Positions 48,828 to 58,206 of a DNA stretch of 64,000 nt are shown here, in pieces (the first letter of the stretch is position 1; each line of letters opens with the position of its first letter). The stretch is taken from contig NZ_VXJV01000004.1 of the NCBI RefSeq assembly GCF_008692785.1, positions 186,001 through 250,000 of the forward strand, given 5' to 3'. The position numbers and the translations under genes are program-made. The notes under the pieces are model-generated. The model was given only the letters and a program-made list of their open reading frames with translations, made no database searches and was not told the origin of the DNA. The DNA comes from Salmonella enterica subsp. diarizonae (GTDB lineage: Bacteria > Pseudomonadota > Gammaproteobacteria > Enterobacterales > Enterobacteriaceae).

Positions 48828-49115
48828 TCAGTCGTAGACAATGCGTAGCACTGTTAATTGCTTATCTTCATCCAAATAATCTTGTTTTACCATTGCATGA
48901 GGAGACGATATCGGCGTGGCTATATTCTCGACGAGAATATAGCGTTCAACCCCCTCTTTATTATGGCATTGAATTTCTAAGGTTCCCACGTCATTCCAGC
49001 AGCCAGCCTCGACTACCGAACCCATAAAATGAATCTGAGCGGTTGGTTTCGCTTTCCCTGCATGAACGATAAAGGAAAGTAAAATCACCGGTATTACGCA
49101 ACGCATAGTCTTCAT
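48828..49115 (-). CDS. Small exported fimbrial-like protein after bcfH
   Basis: A 95-residue exported protein. The start at 49115 (MKTMRCVIPVILLSFIVHAG) gives a clean Sec signal; a 14-residue extension is charged. The mature start AQIHFMGSVVEAGCWNDVG resembles the first strand of fimbrial subunits (compare NFVGQVVDAACSV in BcfA), but the protein is half a subunit in length and ends TVLRIVYD. It recalls the DUF2574/YehE type found beside another fimbrial operon. It is 38 bases after bcfH on the same strand and probably part of the operon. Confidence 0.65.
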   Translation of the reverse strand: MKTMRCVIPVILLSFIVHAGKAKPTAQIHFMGSVVEAGCWNDVGTLEIQCHNKEGVERYILVENIATPISSPHAMVKQDYLDEDKQLTVLRIVYD

Positions 49116-49153
49116 TTTACTTTCACTCCTGTGCGCTCTCCTCTGAGCGAATA

Positions 49154-49999
49154 TCACCCCTTCGCTTTCTGAATCGCCGTTTGCAACATATCCTGAGTCG
49201 TGCTTCCCGGGATCACGGCAACCCGTTTTATGTCACCATCTTGCGTCTGGGGCATGACGACAAAAGCAGGCGTCCCGTTAAAATCCATATGCTGCGCCAG
49301 CGCCTGGTTAGTGAGTAGCGCATCATGTACCGCGCCGCGGCTTTGCACTTCTTTTACGACCGCCAACTGCGTCGGCGTCAGATAATGTTGCGCCAGGGTA
49401 TAGACATCGTGTTCCGTTAACGCACCTTCAACCTTCCCCGTGGCATAAAGCGCATTATGCCAGGCGAGGTATTTTTCTCCCCCCTGTGTAAGCCATACCT
49501 GTTCGCCGACTCTTGCCGCCAGTCCGGATACCGGCCAGCGGGAGGAAAAAATAGGAAACTCTTTGAAAATAAACCGAGTATCCGGATTCGCCTTAATCAG
49601 ATTTTCAACCACAGGCGCCATTTTGCTGCACCACGAGCACTGGTAATCAAAAAACATCACCACTGCCGCTTTTGCATCGGCAGGTCCAACGGAAGGAGTG
49701 TTACTGCTTAGCAGCTCAGCACGATACTGTAATGCCAGTTGAACATAAGCCTGTTGTTGCGCAATCTGCTGACGCTGATGCAACGTCTCGCTGGCGGCGA
49801 CCAAAAATTCAGGATGTTCGGCCAGATACGTCGCCACCACTTCCCCCACTTTATCCGGATGGCTGACGATGTAGGCTTCCGCCGCCGGACCAATTTGCGA
49901 CGTCGGGACAGAATCGGCGGCGATTGCCGCGCCGGATACCGCAACGCTTGCCAGCGTCAATATCGCCAGCCGGGAACGTTTTAACGCGTGATAATACAT
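49154..49999 (-). CDS. bcfH: DsbA-like thiol oxidoreductase BcfH
   Basis: A 281-residue periplasmic thioredoxin-fold protein with a signal peptide ending SGAAIAA-DS. An N-terminal helical stalk (about 35-95) precedes the catalytic domain; the active site is FFDYQCSWCSKMAP (CSWC) and the cis-proline is in FNGTPAFVV. This is the ScsC/BcfH layout, in which the stalk drives trimer formation. It probably forms or shuffles disulfides in Bcf subunits and chaperones. It lies 38 bases after bcfG. Confidence 0.9.
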   Translation of the reverse strand: MYYHALKRSRLAILTLASVAVSGAAIAADSVPTSQIGPAAEAYIVSHPDKVGEVVATYLAEHPEFLVAASETLHQRQQIAQQQAYVQLALQYRAELLSSNTPSVGPADAKAAVVMFFDYQCSWCSKMAPVVENLIKANPDTRFIFKEFPIFSSRWPVSGLAARVGEQVWLTQGGEKYLAWHNALYATGKVEGALTEHDVYTLAQHYLTPTQLAVVKEVQSRGAVHDALLTNQALAQHMDFNGTPAFVVMPQTQDGDIKRVAVIPGSTTQDMLQTAIQKAKG

Positions 50000-50037
50000 A
50001 ATAAAAGTCTCGTTCGATAAGATCGGAAAGCCTCCCG

Positions 50038-50769
50038 CTATCGGGAGACGCCTGTAAAAATAGGGTAATGCACACGCGTCAGATCCACGGTTTGCGGCGG
50101 CATCACCCGCCCATAGTCATTAATACTTTGCCAGCGCACAGTGCAGCGAACCGTGTGCCGGCACCATTCCGTTTGACGCGTTGCAAAAGGCGCAACCACC
50201 CCGGCGTTATTCTGGGCGCGTCCATTGGCGCGCAGCAAAAAGAGCGTAACGTAATAGGGCGTCGGATTACGCACCGTCGCCCCATCGGGGGTAAGGTTCC
50301 AGACCAGATGCCGGTAAGCCTGCTGCGGCTCGCCAGCAAGTCCATCAGGGCGATAGAGCAGTTTTAAGGCTGAACGAAACGCCATTTGCACACGGTTCGC
50401 TTCCGGTTTACCGGAGGGAATAGCGGCGATACTTAAGGTAAACAGGCTTTCCCTGTCCGCTGGCAGCGGTTCACCGGTATAAACCACCCGCAGCGTGTTT
50501 TCCTGGCGCGCTGAAAGCATAAATAATGGCGGCGTGACCACGAATGGCGTGGAATTCCCTGCGCTTTTCGCCCCTGGCCATCGGTCGCCAGGTAAAAGAT
50601 GCGTATCAATTAGCCAGAACGCGTCTGAATGGTTACTTACCGGTACGCTTAATGCCGGGGCGCCCGCATGATAGATAAAACGAGTACCGCCAATAACTAC
50701 GCCGGCCTGCGCCCATGATATGGGAAGTAAGCACCAACACATCGCGCAGCGTAAAAAGAACTTATTCAT
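50038..50769 (-). CDS. bcfG: Second periplasmic fimbrial chaperone BcfG
   Basis: A PapD-type chaperone of 243 residues. The start at 50769 (MNKFFLRCAMCWCLLPISWA) overlaps bcfF by eight bases and starts a good signal peptide; a 12-residue longer start is possible. The family core GVVIGGTRFIYHAG and the G1/F1 segments (ARQENTLRVVYTGEPLPADR) are clear. It probably serves the minor or tip subunits, while BcfB serves BcfA. Confidence 0.9.
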   Translation of the reverse strand: MNKFFLRCAMCWCLLPISWAQAGVVIGGTRFIYHAGAPALSVPVSNHSDAFWLIDTHLLPGDRWPGAKSAGNSTPFVVTPPLFMLSARQENTLRVVYTGEPLPADRESLFTLSIAAIPSGKPEANRVQMAFRSALKLLYRPDGLAGEPQQAYRHLVWNLTPDGATVRNPTPYYVTLFLLRANGRAQNNAGVVAPFATRQTEWCRHTVRCTVRWQSINDYGRVMPPQTVDLTRVHYPIFTGVSR

Positions 50770-51280
50770 ACGCAAGAATAAAAGTCGCGGAAGCATTGGC
50801 GTCACCGGGCGTCACTGTACTGTCATCGGCAAGATAACGCGCGTAAAATTGCAGATGCGCCGACGCCTGCCCCGGGCTGAGCGTTACCACATCACTCTCC
50901 TGCCCCAGTGGAATTAAGGTTTTATTCTGGTCATAAAGCGCGATCCCAATGCCTGAAGCGTCGCTTTTCCCCGCTGTAAGCGCCAATAAATCCGTATTAC
51001 GACTGTCCGCCGTACCGCTAAAACTGACCGTTACGCCACTGGCAGTGCTGCCGCAGTTCTGTAAATCGATAGCAAAAGGTTGCCAGGCGGAACCGTCACC
51101 CGCGCGATAAAATTGGCGTTGAGAAACCGCGCCCATCGCTACGTTAATATTTTCCGAGCCTGGAGAGAGGGAACAGGTATTGTCCGTGATGGTTCCGGAG
51201 ACATAGACCCGTCCATCGTGCGCCAGGACGCCGGATACCGCCAGCAGCATCCCGATGCCGCACAGGATATCGCTACGCAT
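50762..51280 (-). CDS. bcfF: Minor fimbrial subunit BcfF
   Basis: A 172-residue exported pilin of the type 1 family with a signal ending VSGVLA-HD. The subunit fold is shown by the donor-strand region GRVYVSGTITDNTCSLSPGS, the cysteine pair (TCSL and QNCG) and the C-terminal beta zipper ASATFILAYE. It ends eight bases inside bcfG. Confidence 0.9.
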   Translation of the reverse strand: MRSDILCGIGMLLAVSGVLAHDGRVYVSGTITDNTCSLSPGSENINVAMGAVSQRQFYRAGDGSAWQPFAIDLQNCGSTASGVTVSFSGTADSRNTDLLALTAGKSDASGIGIALYDQNKTLIPLGQESDVVTLSPGQASAHLQFYARYLADDSTVTPGDANASATFILAYE

Positions 51281-51295
51281 AATTACGATGACTCC

Positions 51296-51835
51296 TCATT
51301 CATACTGCATATCGAAATACATGACCGCCGTCGCGTTCCCGGACGTGACCATTGGCCGGGTCGATTTATAGCGAATATAAAAAGACAGCGTATTGCGTCC
51401 GGCTTTCAACGGATAGACCACCGAGTCGGTATTATTGATACTGACGGTATCCTGATCCTCATTCAGAATTTCCACCCCTATACCGCTTGCCAGCATGCTT
51501 CCCATTCCGGTATCGGTGATCGCTAATAGCGCGGGATTGTCTGGATCGGGTTCGCCGGTAAACCAGATCTTCGCCCCGGCAATTCCTCGGGAACAATTTT
51601 TGAGGTTGATATTAAAGGGCTTAAATTTTGTCGTAGTTCCCATCGAGGGAAAATCGCCGACCGCAAACCGTCCTAAATCAATACTTTGACTGAGGCTGGA
51701 AATATCCATGTCGCAGGTTTGCGCCACAATAGTGCCGGTAAATTCGAGGTTATAAGCAAGGTCGTCAGCGCTGGCGTTGATTTCGGGGCACAGCATCAGC
51801 CCCATAGCAAAAAAAGCACAGTGTGATCTGTTCAT
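51296..51835 (-). CDS. bcfE: Minor fimbrial subunit BcfE
   Basis: A 179-residue exported pilin. The mature part begins with AYNLEFTGTIVAQTCDMDIS and ends AVMYFDMQYE, and the paired cysteines (QTCD and LKNCS) are present. Its ATG directly follows the bcfD stop codon, so the two are co-translated. Fimbrial subunit with chaperone-usher assembly. Confidence 0.9.
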   Translation of the reverse strand: MNRSHCAFFAMGLMLCPEINASADDLAYNLEFTGTIVAQTCDMDISSLSQSIDLGRFAVGDFPSMGTTTKFKPFNINLKNCSRGIAGAKIWFTGEPDPDNPALLAITDTGMGSMLASGIGVEILNEDQDTVSINNTDSVVYPLKAGRNTLSFYIRYKSTRPMVTSGNATAVMYFDMQYE

Positions 51836-52843
51836 TTAGTCAAAGTCCACTCGCAGGCTGGCCAACGCGGTAAACGCCCCTTCCGCGGGCGTTTCTCCTG
51901 TCGTACTCATCGGGTAGGCCTGCAACGTGATGTTAGCGCGTCCGGCGCTATCGGTGATAAAAGGCGCGACGCTCTGCACATCATTAGGGATAAGCGCGTT
52001 TCCTTCATCGGTTTCGACCACTACGCCGACATCCGCATTATCCGAAGCAATAGCCTGGGGAAAATGGCTATCCGGCGTAGCGATAAGACGCATCGTTAAA
52101 TTGACCGGCGAATCCAGACCGCTGCACTTTACCGGTACACTGAATTTTTTCGCGCTTACCCCCACGGGTTTTTGGCCTGCGTGGCTAAAATTGCCGCTGT
52201 ATAACGCGCCGAAATTCACCAGAATCGTTTGTCCGGCGTTGATTTCGCAGCTTTGCGGTACGGTCACCGTTCCGCTATAAAGAATGCTGTACACCACGTC
52301 TGTCAGCGGATCGCCGACGGCGGTCGTAACATAAACGTTGAACATAGTCTTAGGGCTGATATTCACCGTGCCGATGAACGGTTTAATAATTTTGAGTTGA
52401 AACTCCAGATTTGAGTTACGAACGTAAAACGGTTGGCCAGCTTTAACCTTTTCATCATGCCCCATAGGGATATTGTTCACTGGCGGATAGATATCGCCCG
52501 CCGCAGAATCCACAATCCGCATTCCGCCTTCAAGGTAGTCCGGGTCCAGCTTTACATATTTCCAGTTACCGCTCGTTTCTACGACCGGATATTGCGACAC
52601 ATAGGAGCGATAGGTCTGGCTATAGGTCGCCGCGCTGGCGGGACACACCGCTTGTACATTGACTTTCTGGCTTTTTTCCAGTTGGACCGTCTTTCCTGCC
52701 TGGTTTTGTTCTGCCGTCAACGTGGTCGTTAAATCGTAATTAACACTGGAAGGCACGCCGTTAACGTTTTTACACACGTCCGCAAATGCATACTGCGATA
52801 CGACACTTCCTGTCAGCAGAGCAAATAAAAGAGGTATTTTCAT
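51836..52843 (-). CDS. bcfD: Fimbrial tip adhesin-like BcfD
   Basis: A 335-residue exported protein, twice the length of a subunit. After a signal ending SQYAFA-DV come an N-terminal lectin-like or receptor domain (about 22-195) and a C-terminal pilin domain (SGTVTVPQSCEINAGQTILV to the end). This two-domain layout is that of a tip adhesin, so it probably sets receptor choice. The receptor is unknown. Its ATG directly follows the bcfC stop. Confidence 0.88.
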   Translation of the reverse strand: MKIPLLFALLTGSVVSQYAFADVCKNVNGVPSSVNYDLTTTLTAEQNQAGKTVQLEKSQKVNVQAVCPASAATYSQTYRSYVSQYPVVETSGNWKYVKLDPDYLEGGMRIVDSAAGDIYPPVNNIPMGHDEKVKAGQPFYVRNSNLEFQLKIIKPFIGTVNISPKTMFNVYVTTAVGDPLTDVVYSILYSGTVTVPQSCEINAGQTILVNFGALYSGNFSHAGQKPVGVSAKKFSVPVKCSGLDSPVNLTMRLIATPDSHFPQAIASDNADVGVVVETDEGNALIPNDVQSVAPFITDSAGRANITLQAYPMSTTGETPAEGAFTALASLRVDFD

Positions 52844-55465
52844 TTAATGACACTCCGCATGTTGTCGACTCAGAATCTGACGGGAGGAAGAGAGATGATA
52901 GTGCGCGACACATTGTTGATCCGGCAGGTCCCCCCAGCGAACGTGCAGAACGCCTTGTGCTGACAACCCGGAAAGATAGAGCTCCCCGGCCTCGTCAACA
53001 ATTGCCTCCGCATGGCGATCATTCACCGTCACCGTCGCGCCAAAGGGCACAGGTTTACCGTTATGATTCAGCGTCAATAAGGCTCGCGCGCCGACCCGCG
53101 CTTTAAAGCGGGCCAGAACCAGCGCGCCTTCGGTCGGCACAACGCGAGTCACCGCGTCATCAATATCAACATCATCGGCCATCGCGTTGATGTCCAGCGC
53201 CATACGGTTTTGCCGATACGTCGTCGCATACGGCACCACCGCATAGCCGCGCGCATCCGTATGAATACCCGGCTGGTCGACAACGCCGACATTAGCTGCG
53301 CCCGGCGCGGCAATCAAAATATTGGTATTGCCCAGCGGCTGGCTTAACGTGAGTCCATGCGCGTGCGCCACCAGACCGCCGCTCAGACCATAATTCACCT
53401 GCTGATAATCGCCGTTATCGCTGACGTTATAGCCAATGTTGGCATTACCTTTCGCCCCATCGTATTCCAGGCTGGCGGCGCCGCTTTCGCCAATACCGTG
53501 ATTCTGATAACTTTGCTGTATGTTGTAACTAAGGTTATTTTCGTCCAGCAGCGTGCCGTTAAGGCCCGCATTCTGCGTAACGTTATGCTGTTTATCCGTA
53601 CTGGTGCTAAAGGTGGCGTAAACGTTGTGATGGCGTGTAACCTCATCATCGTGTTGCAGCCATTGACTTAGCGGCACTGAGATATTCAGCGCAAAAATTT
53701 GATCGCGCTTTGCATCGCCTGAGGATTTGTTATTGTTGTAAGAAATGCTCCATGCAATACCCGCCAGCGTATCGCTGTATCCCACCTGCAACAGAGAATC
53801 CTTTTCATCGGTGTGCCAGTAACTTTGCTGACTGCCGGTAATAAAAAGCGATCCCAACCCGCCTAACTGCTGATTGATATCGAGTTGTACTTTCCCCCTC
53901 CGGGTATAATACAGATTGTAATAATCCGCCCATTCCGGCCTGCTTTTATCGTTGTCAGTCCGATCGTCATCGTCATAGCCGCTCATCTGTTTCCACGCCG
54001 TATCATCCAGCGTATAAAAGCCCGATGTTGAATAGCGATAACCCATGAGCTGTAAATGAGTTCCTGTCTGCGCAAGCGATTTGGCATACAGGAACCGCAG
54101 CGATTGTCCCTGGTGGGTGCTGTTATCCGCCAGCGTACTGGCGGCCTGGGTGACATCCAGCGACACCGCGCCCCAATCGCCCAGATTCGCACCGCTACCG
54201 ATCGCCAGCGCATGATATTTACTGGAAAGTTGCGTTCCGCCATACAGCGTAAAGCCATGCGCTAAACCCCATATCAGCGTCGCCTGACTGAATTTCACCT
54301 TCTCTTTTTGGCTGCTATCGCCGCGATATTCCGCCACCGTTGCCGCGTACTTCAACCGCCCTTCTCGCTGCAGAATTGGCACGGCGGAATAGGGTACGTT
54401 ATAGCGATTAATAGAGCCGTCGGATTCTTTGACTTCAACGGTCAAATCGCCGCTGGCGGCGGTGGGATAGAGATCATTGATAGTAAATGCCCCGGGCGGC
54501 ACATAACGCTGATTGATGATGTAGCCGTTTTGCCGAATGGTCACTTGCGCGTTGCTTCTGGCAATGCCGTGAATGGTCGGCGCGAAGCCCTTCATGCTGT
54601 CTGGCAACATATTGTCGTCAGACGCCAGTTGTAGCCCTCGAAAAGGAAGGCTGTCGAACAATGCGGAGGGGGTATAACTGTCGCCCGCCGTCAGTTCTCC
54701 CTGCAAAAAGCCCATATCACGTTCCAGATAAGTACTGATATGCTGCCAGTTGCTGTCGCTATTCTGATCGCCGCTATTCGCGTTCCATGTGGAATAGTCG
54801 CGTAACCGCCAGGCCCCTAAATTAAGGCCGCTATTTAATCCAAGAAAATAGCTATTCTCCGCACTGCCGTCTGCGCTCCGATCCCGACTATTCGCGCCGG
54901 TAAACGTGTAATTCATTAGCAGCGCGTTAATACCTTCATCCCAGTATTGCGGTGGGATATATCCTCTGGCGCTGGCAATCATCGCCGCCTGCGGAATGCT
55001 AATGTCGAGACGTTGCTGCGCAAAATCAAAGCGGGTTCGGGCGACCGGTATCGCGCTGGCAAGATCCGGGCAACTTCCCGCCGCCGCCTTCGCCAACTGC
55101 GGAAACGCTCCGGTATTTACACCCATATTTTTAAGCATTTCAGGCGTCAGGCAGACGCGTAATCCGCTGTCATCGGTTGGCGCGCTTTTTCCCGCCGTTT
55201 TCACCGCCTGGAAGGCAATATCTTTGGTTGCGATAAAGGTATTATTCAGATAAATGTCAACGCGGTACACTCCCGCCGCCTGGGCATTACGGGAAAAGGT
55301 TGATAAGTCTGCCACCGCAGACGGGTCGTCAGACAGAAATGCCGGGTTAAAATAGTTTTCCGCCCACCCCGGCACCGGCGCCAATGCGATAGCCAGCGCC
55401 AGTCGGGTTAATACGGGTTTAACTACGCCGGAGTAGTATCGCGTCATGAAAAGCTTATCGCGCAT
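52844..55465 (-). CDS. bcfC: Outer membrane fimbrial usher BcfC
   Basis: The usher that secretes and polymerises Bcf subunits, about 873 residues. The mature start YFNPAFLSDDPSAVADLSTF is the usher N-terminal domain; the barrel, plug and C-terminal domains follow (PFRGLQLASDDNMLPDSMKG near residue 250 and GYAVVPYATTYRQN near 740). The C-terminal cysteine pair (QQCVAHY and HAEC) is kept. The exact start is uncertain: 55465 (four bases after bcfB), 55447, or 55510 within bcfB. None has a strong ribosome site, so it may depend on coupling to bcfB. Confidence 0.92.
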   Translation of the reverse strand: MRDKLFMTRYYSGVVKPVLTRLALAIALAPVPGWAENYFNPAFLSDDPSAVADLSTFSRNAQAAGVYRVDIYLNNTFIATKDIAFQAVKTAGKSAPTDDSGLRVCLTPEMLKNMGVNTGAFPQLAKAAAGSCPDLASAIPVARTRFDFAQQRLDISIPQAAMIASARGYIPPQYWDEGINALLMNYTFTGANSRDRSADGSAENSYFLGLNSGLNLGAWRLRDYSTWNANSGDQNSDSNWQHISTYLERDMGFLQGELTAGDSYTPSALFDSLPFRGLQLASDDNMLPDSMKGFAPTIHGIARSNAQVTIRQNGYIINQRYVPPGAFTINDLYPTAASGDLTVEVKESDGSINRYNVPYSAVPILQREGRLKYAATVAEYRGDSSQKEKVKFSQATLIWGLAHGFTLYGGTQLSSKYHALAIGSGANLGDWGAVSLDVTQAASTLADNSTHQGQSLRFLYAKSLAQTGTHLQLMGYRYSTSGFYTLDDTAWKQMSGYDDDDRTDNDKSRPEWADYYNLYYTRRGKVQLDINQQLGGLGSLFITGSQQSYWHTDEKDSLLQVGYSDTLAGIAWSISYNNNKSSGDAKRDQIFALNISVPLSQWLQHDDEVTRHHNVYATFSTSTDKQHNVTQNAGLNGTLLDENNLSYNIQQSYQNHGIGESGAASLEYDGAKGNANIGYNVSDNGDYQQVNYGLSGGLVAHAHGLTLSQPLGNTNILIAAPGAANVGVVDQPGIHTDARGYAVVPYATTYRQNRMALDINAMADDVDIDDAVTRVVPTEGALVLARFKARVGARALLTLNHNGKPVPFGATVTVNDRHAEAIVDEAGELYLSGLSAQGVLHVRWGDLPDQQCVAHYHLSSSRQILSRQHAECH

Positions 55466-55469
55466 AACA

Positions 55470-56156
55470 TCATGAGGCTGAACAAACGTGGGCTGGTGTC
55501 GTTGCGCCAAAATCGTTTACCGTGCGCAGAGATACCTGACCGGGCGTTGCCGGGAGGGTGATCGAGCCTTTTGGCGGCACCATGGTATTCGGCAGTTTTT
55601 TCCCCGCGCTGTACAGTTCAACCAGCGAAACGTAGTACGGCGAAGGATTAACAATCGTTAACTGGTCGTGCGCGTTACGGCAGCGAAGCGTCGCCGGGGC
55701 ATCGGTTGATACCTCCACCAGATTTTTCGGGCGAATAAATAGCTTAATCACACTTTGCGTCGCAATTTGCAGGGAGTTGCCGGCCAATTTATTTTTATCG
55801 ACAGAGGGTATTGCTTTACTGTTTAAATAAAATACGCTCTCGCGATCGGTCGGTAATGACGGTCCGACATACATAATGCGTAATATATTTTCTTTTTTAG
55901 GTTGGATCACAAATAGAGGCGGCGTAACGATAAAATCCGTCGAGCGTGAACCATCGGCATTCGCAACCCATGACTGAATTAAAAAAACATTGCTGTCAGA
56001 GGAATTAATAACCGGCAAGGAGGTTTGTTTACTTCCCTGCGGATAAATCACCCTTGTCGCGCCCAGCGCAATGCCTCCCGCCTGCGCGGCAAACGACAGG
56101 CCGGCCGCCGACAGCAGTAGCAATAATCGAAGAAAAATTGGTACTGTTTTTTTCAT
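55470..56156 (-). CDS. bcfB: Periplasmic fimbrial chaperone BcfB
   Basis: A 228-residue PapD-like chaperone with a signal peptide ending FAAQA-GG. The N-terminal edge GGIALGATRVIYPQGSKQTS, the G1 strand region (PKKENILRIMYVGPSLPTDR) and the second domain (LTIVNPSPYYVSLVEL) match the family. It holds the BcfA pilin until the usher takes it. It overlaps or nearly touches bcfC. Confidence 0.93.
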   Translation of the reverse strand: MKKTVPIFLRLLLLLSAAGLSFAAQAGGIALGATRVIYPQGSKQTSLPVINSSDSNVFLIQSWVANADGSRSTDFIVTPPLFVIQPKKENILRIMYVGPSLPTDRESVFYLNSKAIPSVDKNKLAGNSLQIATQSVIKLFIRPKNLVEVSTDAPATLRCRNAHDQLTIVNPSPYYVSLVELYSAGKKLPNTMVPPKGSITLPATPGQVSLRTVNDFGATTPAHVCSAS

Positions 56157-56254
56157 CTACGTAATATCCTGATACCGTCGGTTTGTTACGCGCCGTAACG
56201 CGCGTAACGCCCCTCTTTCGTCGCCAACAGACGAGAAAAAATCCCGATGAGGAA

Positions 56255-56797
56255 TCAGGAATAAACCATGCTAAATGTTGCAGTCGCGTTGACATTACCA
56301 GCAGTCGCGGCACCGGTAGCGATATAGTCCACGCTAAGCGGAACAACGTTTTCGCCATTGTTCAGGGTAACGGTGCTGGACGTTTCACCGATATTCAGCG
56401 CCTGGCCATCAGGTCCATAAAGTTGTAATGCCACATTCGTCGCCGAACCTGCACCGGCGGTATTCGCCAGCGACCCCGGCTGGTTTGCGTCCTGCTGACC
56501 ATTAAAAATAACCGCCGCATTCTGGCTGGTCTGAGTATCGCAGTCTTCCAGCTTAATGGTGAAGTCTTCTTTTTGATTCGCCACCATACCGGCATCGGTT
56601 AATTTACTGGCGCGGACCTGGCCTAATGTCACGGTCTGATCGACAGAGTCAGCGGAAACAGAACAGGCGGCGTCAACCACCTGCCCGACAAAATTCACCG
56701 TACCGCCAGTGACGGTTGTAGTAGCCGCTTGTGCGGTGGAGAGCATTCCGCCAAAGGCAATCGCAGAGACCATTAATGCTAATACAGACTTTTTCAT
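56255..56797 (-). CDS. bcfA: Major fimbrial subunit BcfA
   Basis: The main pilin of the bovine colonisation factor fimbria. The product is 180 residues, with a signal ending STAQA-AT. The donor strand and first cysteine lie in GGTVNFVGQVVDAACSVSAD, the second in LEDCDTQTS, and the C-terminal beta zipper is NATATFSMVYS. An AAAAGGAG ribosome site lies before the ATG. It is the first gene of bcfABCDEFGH, whose 426-base upstream gap holds the promoter. Confidence 0.95.
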   Translation of the reverse strand: MKKSVLALMVSAIAFGGMLSTAQAATTTVTGGTVNFVGQVVDAACSVSADSVDQTVTLGQVRASKLTDAGMVANQKEDFTIKLEDCDTQTSQNAAVIFNGQQDANQPGSLANTAGAGSATNVALQLYGPDGQALNIGETSSTVTLNNGENVVPLSVDYIATGAATAGNVNATATFSMVYS

Positions 56798-57223
56798 TCA
56801 AACTCCTTTTAAATATAAAATGAGGGTAATCAGATTTTTAACAAAGCGGCTACTGATATTGCTTCACAGCAATATCACGCCTTTTCTTATGCGAAAAAAA
56901 GCGTCTTCTTGTTCTGATATAAATGTCAGACAGCAATAAGACAGCAACTCAACGTTGTGAGTTAATCTTTACGTTATAATGGAATAACGATGTTATTAAT
57001 TATTAGCAAGCCACAGACAAGTTGCAATCATCGACGTTTGGTTTTAAAGGACCAGAACTAACTTATTGTTTTATAAAAATTTACACCAGCCGTTTTACCC
57101 ACGGCCTTTGACCACATTGACTTTTTGAAAATAATTTTCACAGCAATTTAAAATAAAACGCCGCATTAACAATAAAATAAAAATTCAGCCGCGATATGTA
57201 AATATATCGTTGCGTATAGTTCA
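56798..57223. promoter_or_regulatory. bcf operon promoter region
   Basis: An AT-rich gap of 426 bases upstream of bcfA. Notable are a direct repeat AGACAGCAA at 56928-56936 and 56939-56947 (11-base step) and a near palindrome AACTCAACGTTGTGAGTT at 56946-56963. They lie about 130-165 bases before the bcfA start, so they could bind a regulator. No promoter boxes are assigned with confidence. Confidence 0.45.
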
Positions 57224-57919
57224 TCAATATGCTACTGGTAGTTTTCCGAGCGCCGTTAACCGACCATTATCGATATGGATATACCCGCCTTTTTTCAGTT
57301 CAGACAGAATTTTCATGGCCCGACTACGCGATATCCCGGTGCGCCGCTGAATAAAATTCAACACAATAATGTTTTCCCGGTAGGCCTGGGGATAAGCCCA
57401 AATCTCAATCAGCAGCGTCCGGACTTTCAGATAAGAATCAACGCCAACTAATTCACGGTCGCGCGCGCTCATCACCATCAGGCGGTAAGCCAGACAGCGG
57501 GCCACGTCTTGCCACAAATCACATTCATCGGCAATTTTTATAAAATCAGGTAAGCGAACAAATCTACCGGTACAGGCCGTTTCTGCGAGCAAAAAGTGCT
57601 CTGGTCGCGCCGGGACGTTATAGGTAGCGCCATAGCTGTCAACCATCCCCACGACCGATGGCGCAAACGCTGAAGATATATGGAGTCGGTTATCATTACG
57701 GCAGAAAGAAACGATCCCTGATTCCAGTAATACAATGTAGTTCTCATCGTTTGCCTGTAAATAAAACTCGTCGCCAATACCCAGCATAAACGGTTGACCA
57801 AACGGCAATAATGCCGAAAATAAGGCATCAATCGCCGCGTGAGGTTTAGCCTGCTGAGAAAAAAGAAAAGAGTGTAATAAATTCTCATTATTATCTTTAG
57901 CAAAAGCATCGTTCATCAT
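57224..57919 (-). CDS. Crp-like regulator of the IprA/YaiV type
   Basis: A 231-residue cytoplasmic regulator: an N-terminal cyclic-nucleotide-type beta roll (about 35-130, GIGDEFYLQANDENYIVLLE) without clear nucleotide-binding residues, and a C-terminal winged helix (IVLNFIQRRTGISRSRAMKI then LSELKKGGYIHIDNGRL). This is the layout of the IprA/YaiV group. It lies upstream of bcfA in the same direction, so it may regulate bcf. The first two codons are both ATG. Confidence 0.8.
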   Translation of the reverse strand: MMNDAFAKDNNENLLHSFLFSQQAKPHAAIDALFSALLPFGQPFMLGIGDEFYLQANDENYIVLLESGIVSFCRNDNRLHISSAFAPSVVGMVDSYGATYNVPARPEHFLLAETACTGRFVRLPDFIKIADECDLWQDVARCLAYRLMVMSARDRELVGVDSYLKVRTLLIEIWAYPQAYRENIIVLNFIQRRTGISRSRAMKILSELKKGGYIHIDNGRLTALGKLPVAY

Positions 57920-58206
57920 TTTTTCATTAACGGTTGTCTACTCAATGTAGCGCCACAGTATAACCTCTCAAAAAGCGCTTAAATTAATAATAAATAACAT
58001 CGCTATGCAGTATTTCTGTATTCAGAAAGCACTAATACGCAATATTTTTATGATTAAGATGATCCTTAACACAAAATGATTACAGAAAAGTAATGGCAAA
58101 TTGCGTAAAAAGAATGAGAGGCAGATGGCGCAGGCAAAGAGACTCGAAAGAGCGCGCCTTCGAACCTCAAATCTATAGTCCAGATTAACGCAAATAAGCA
58201 GTGATA

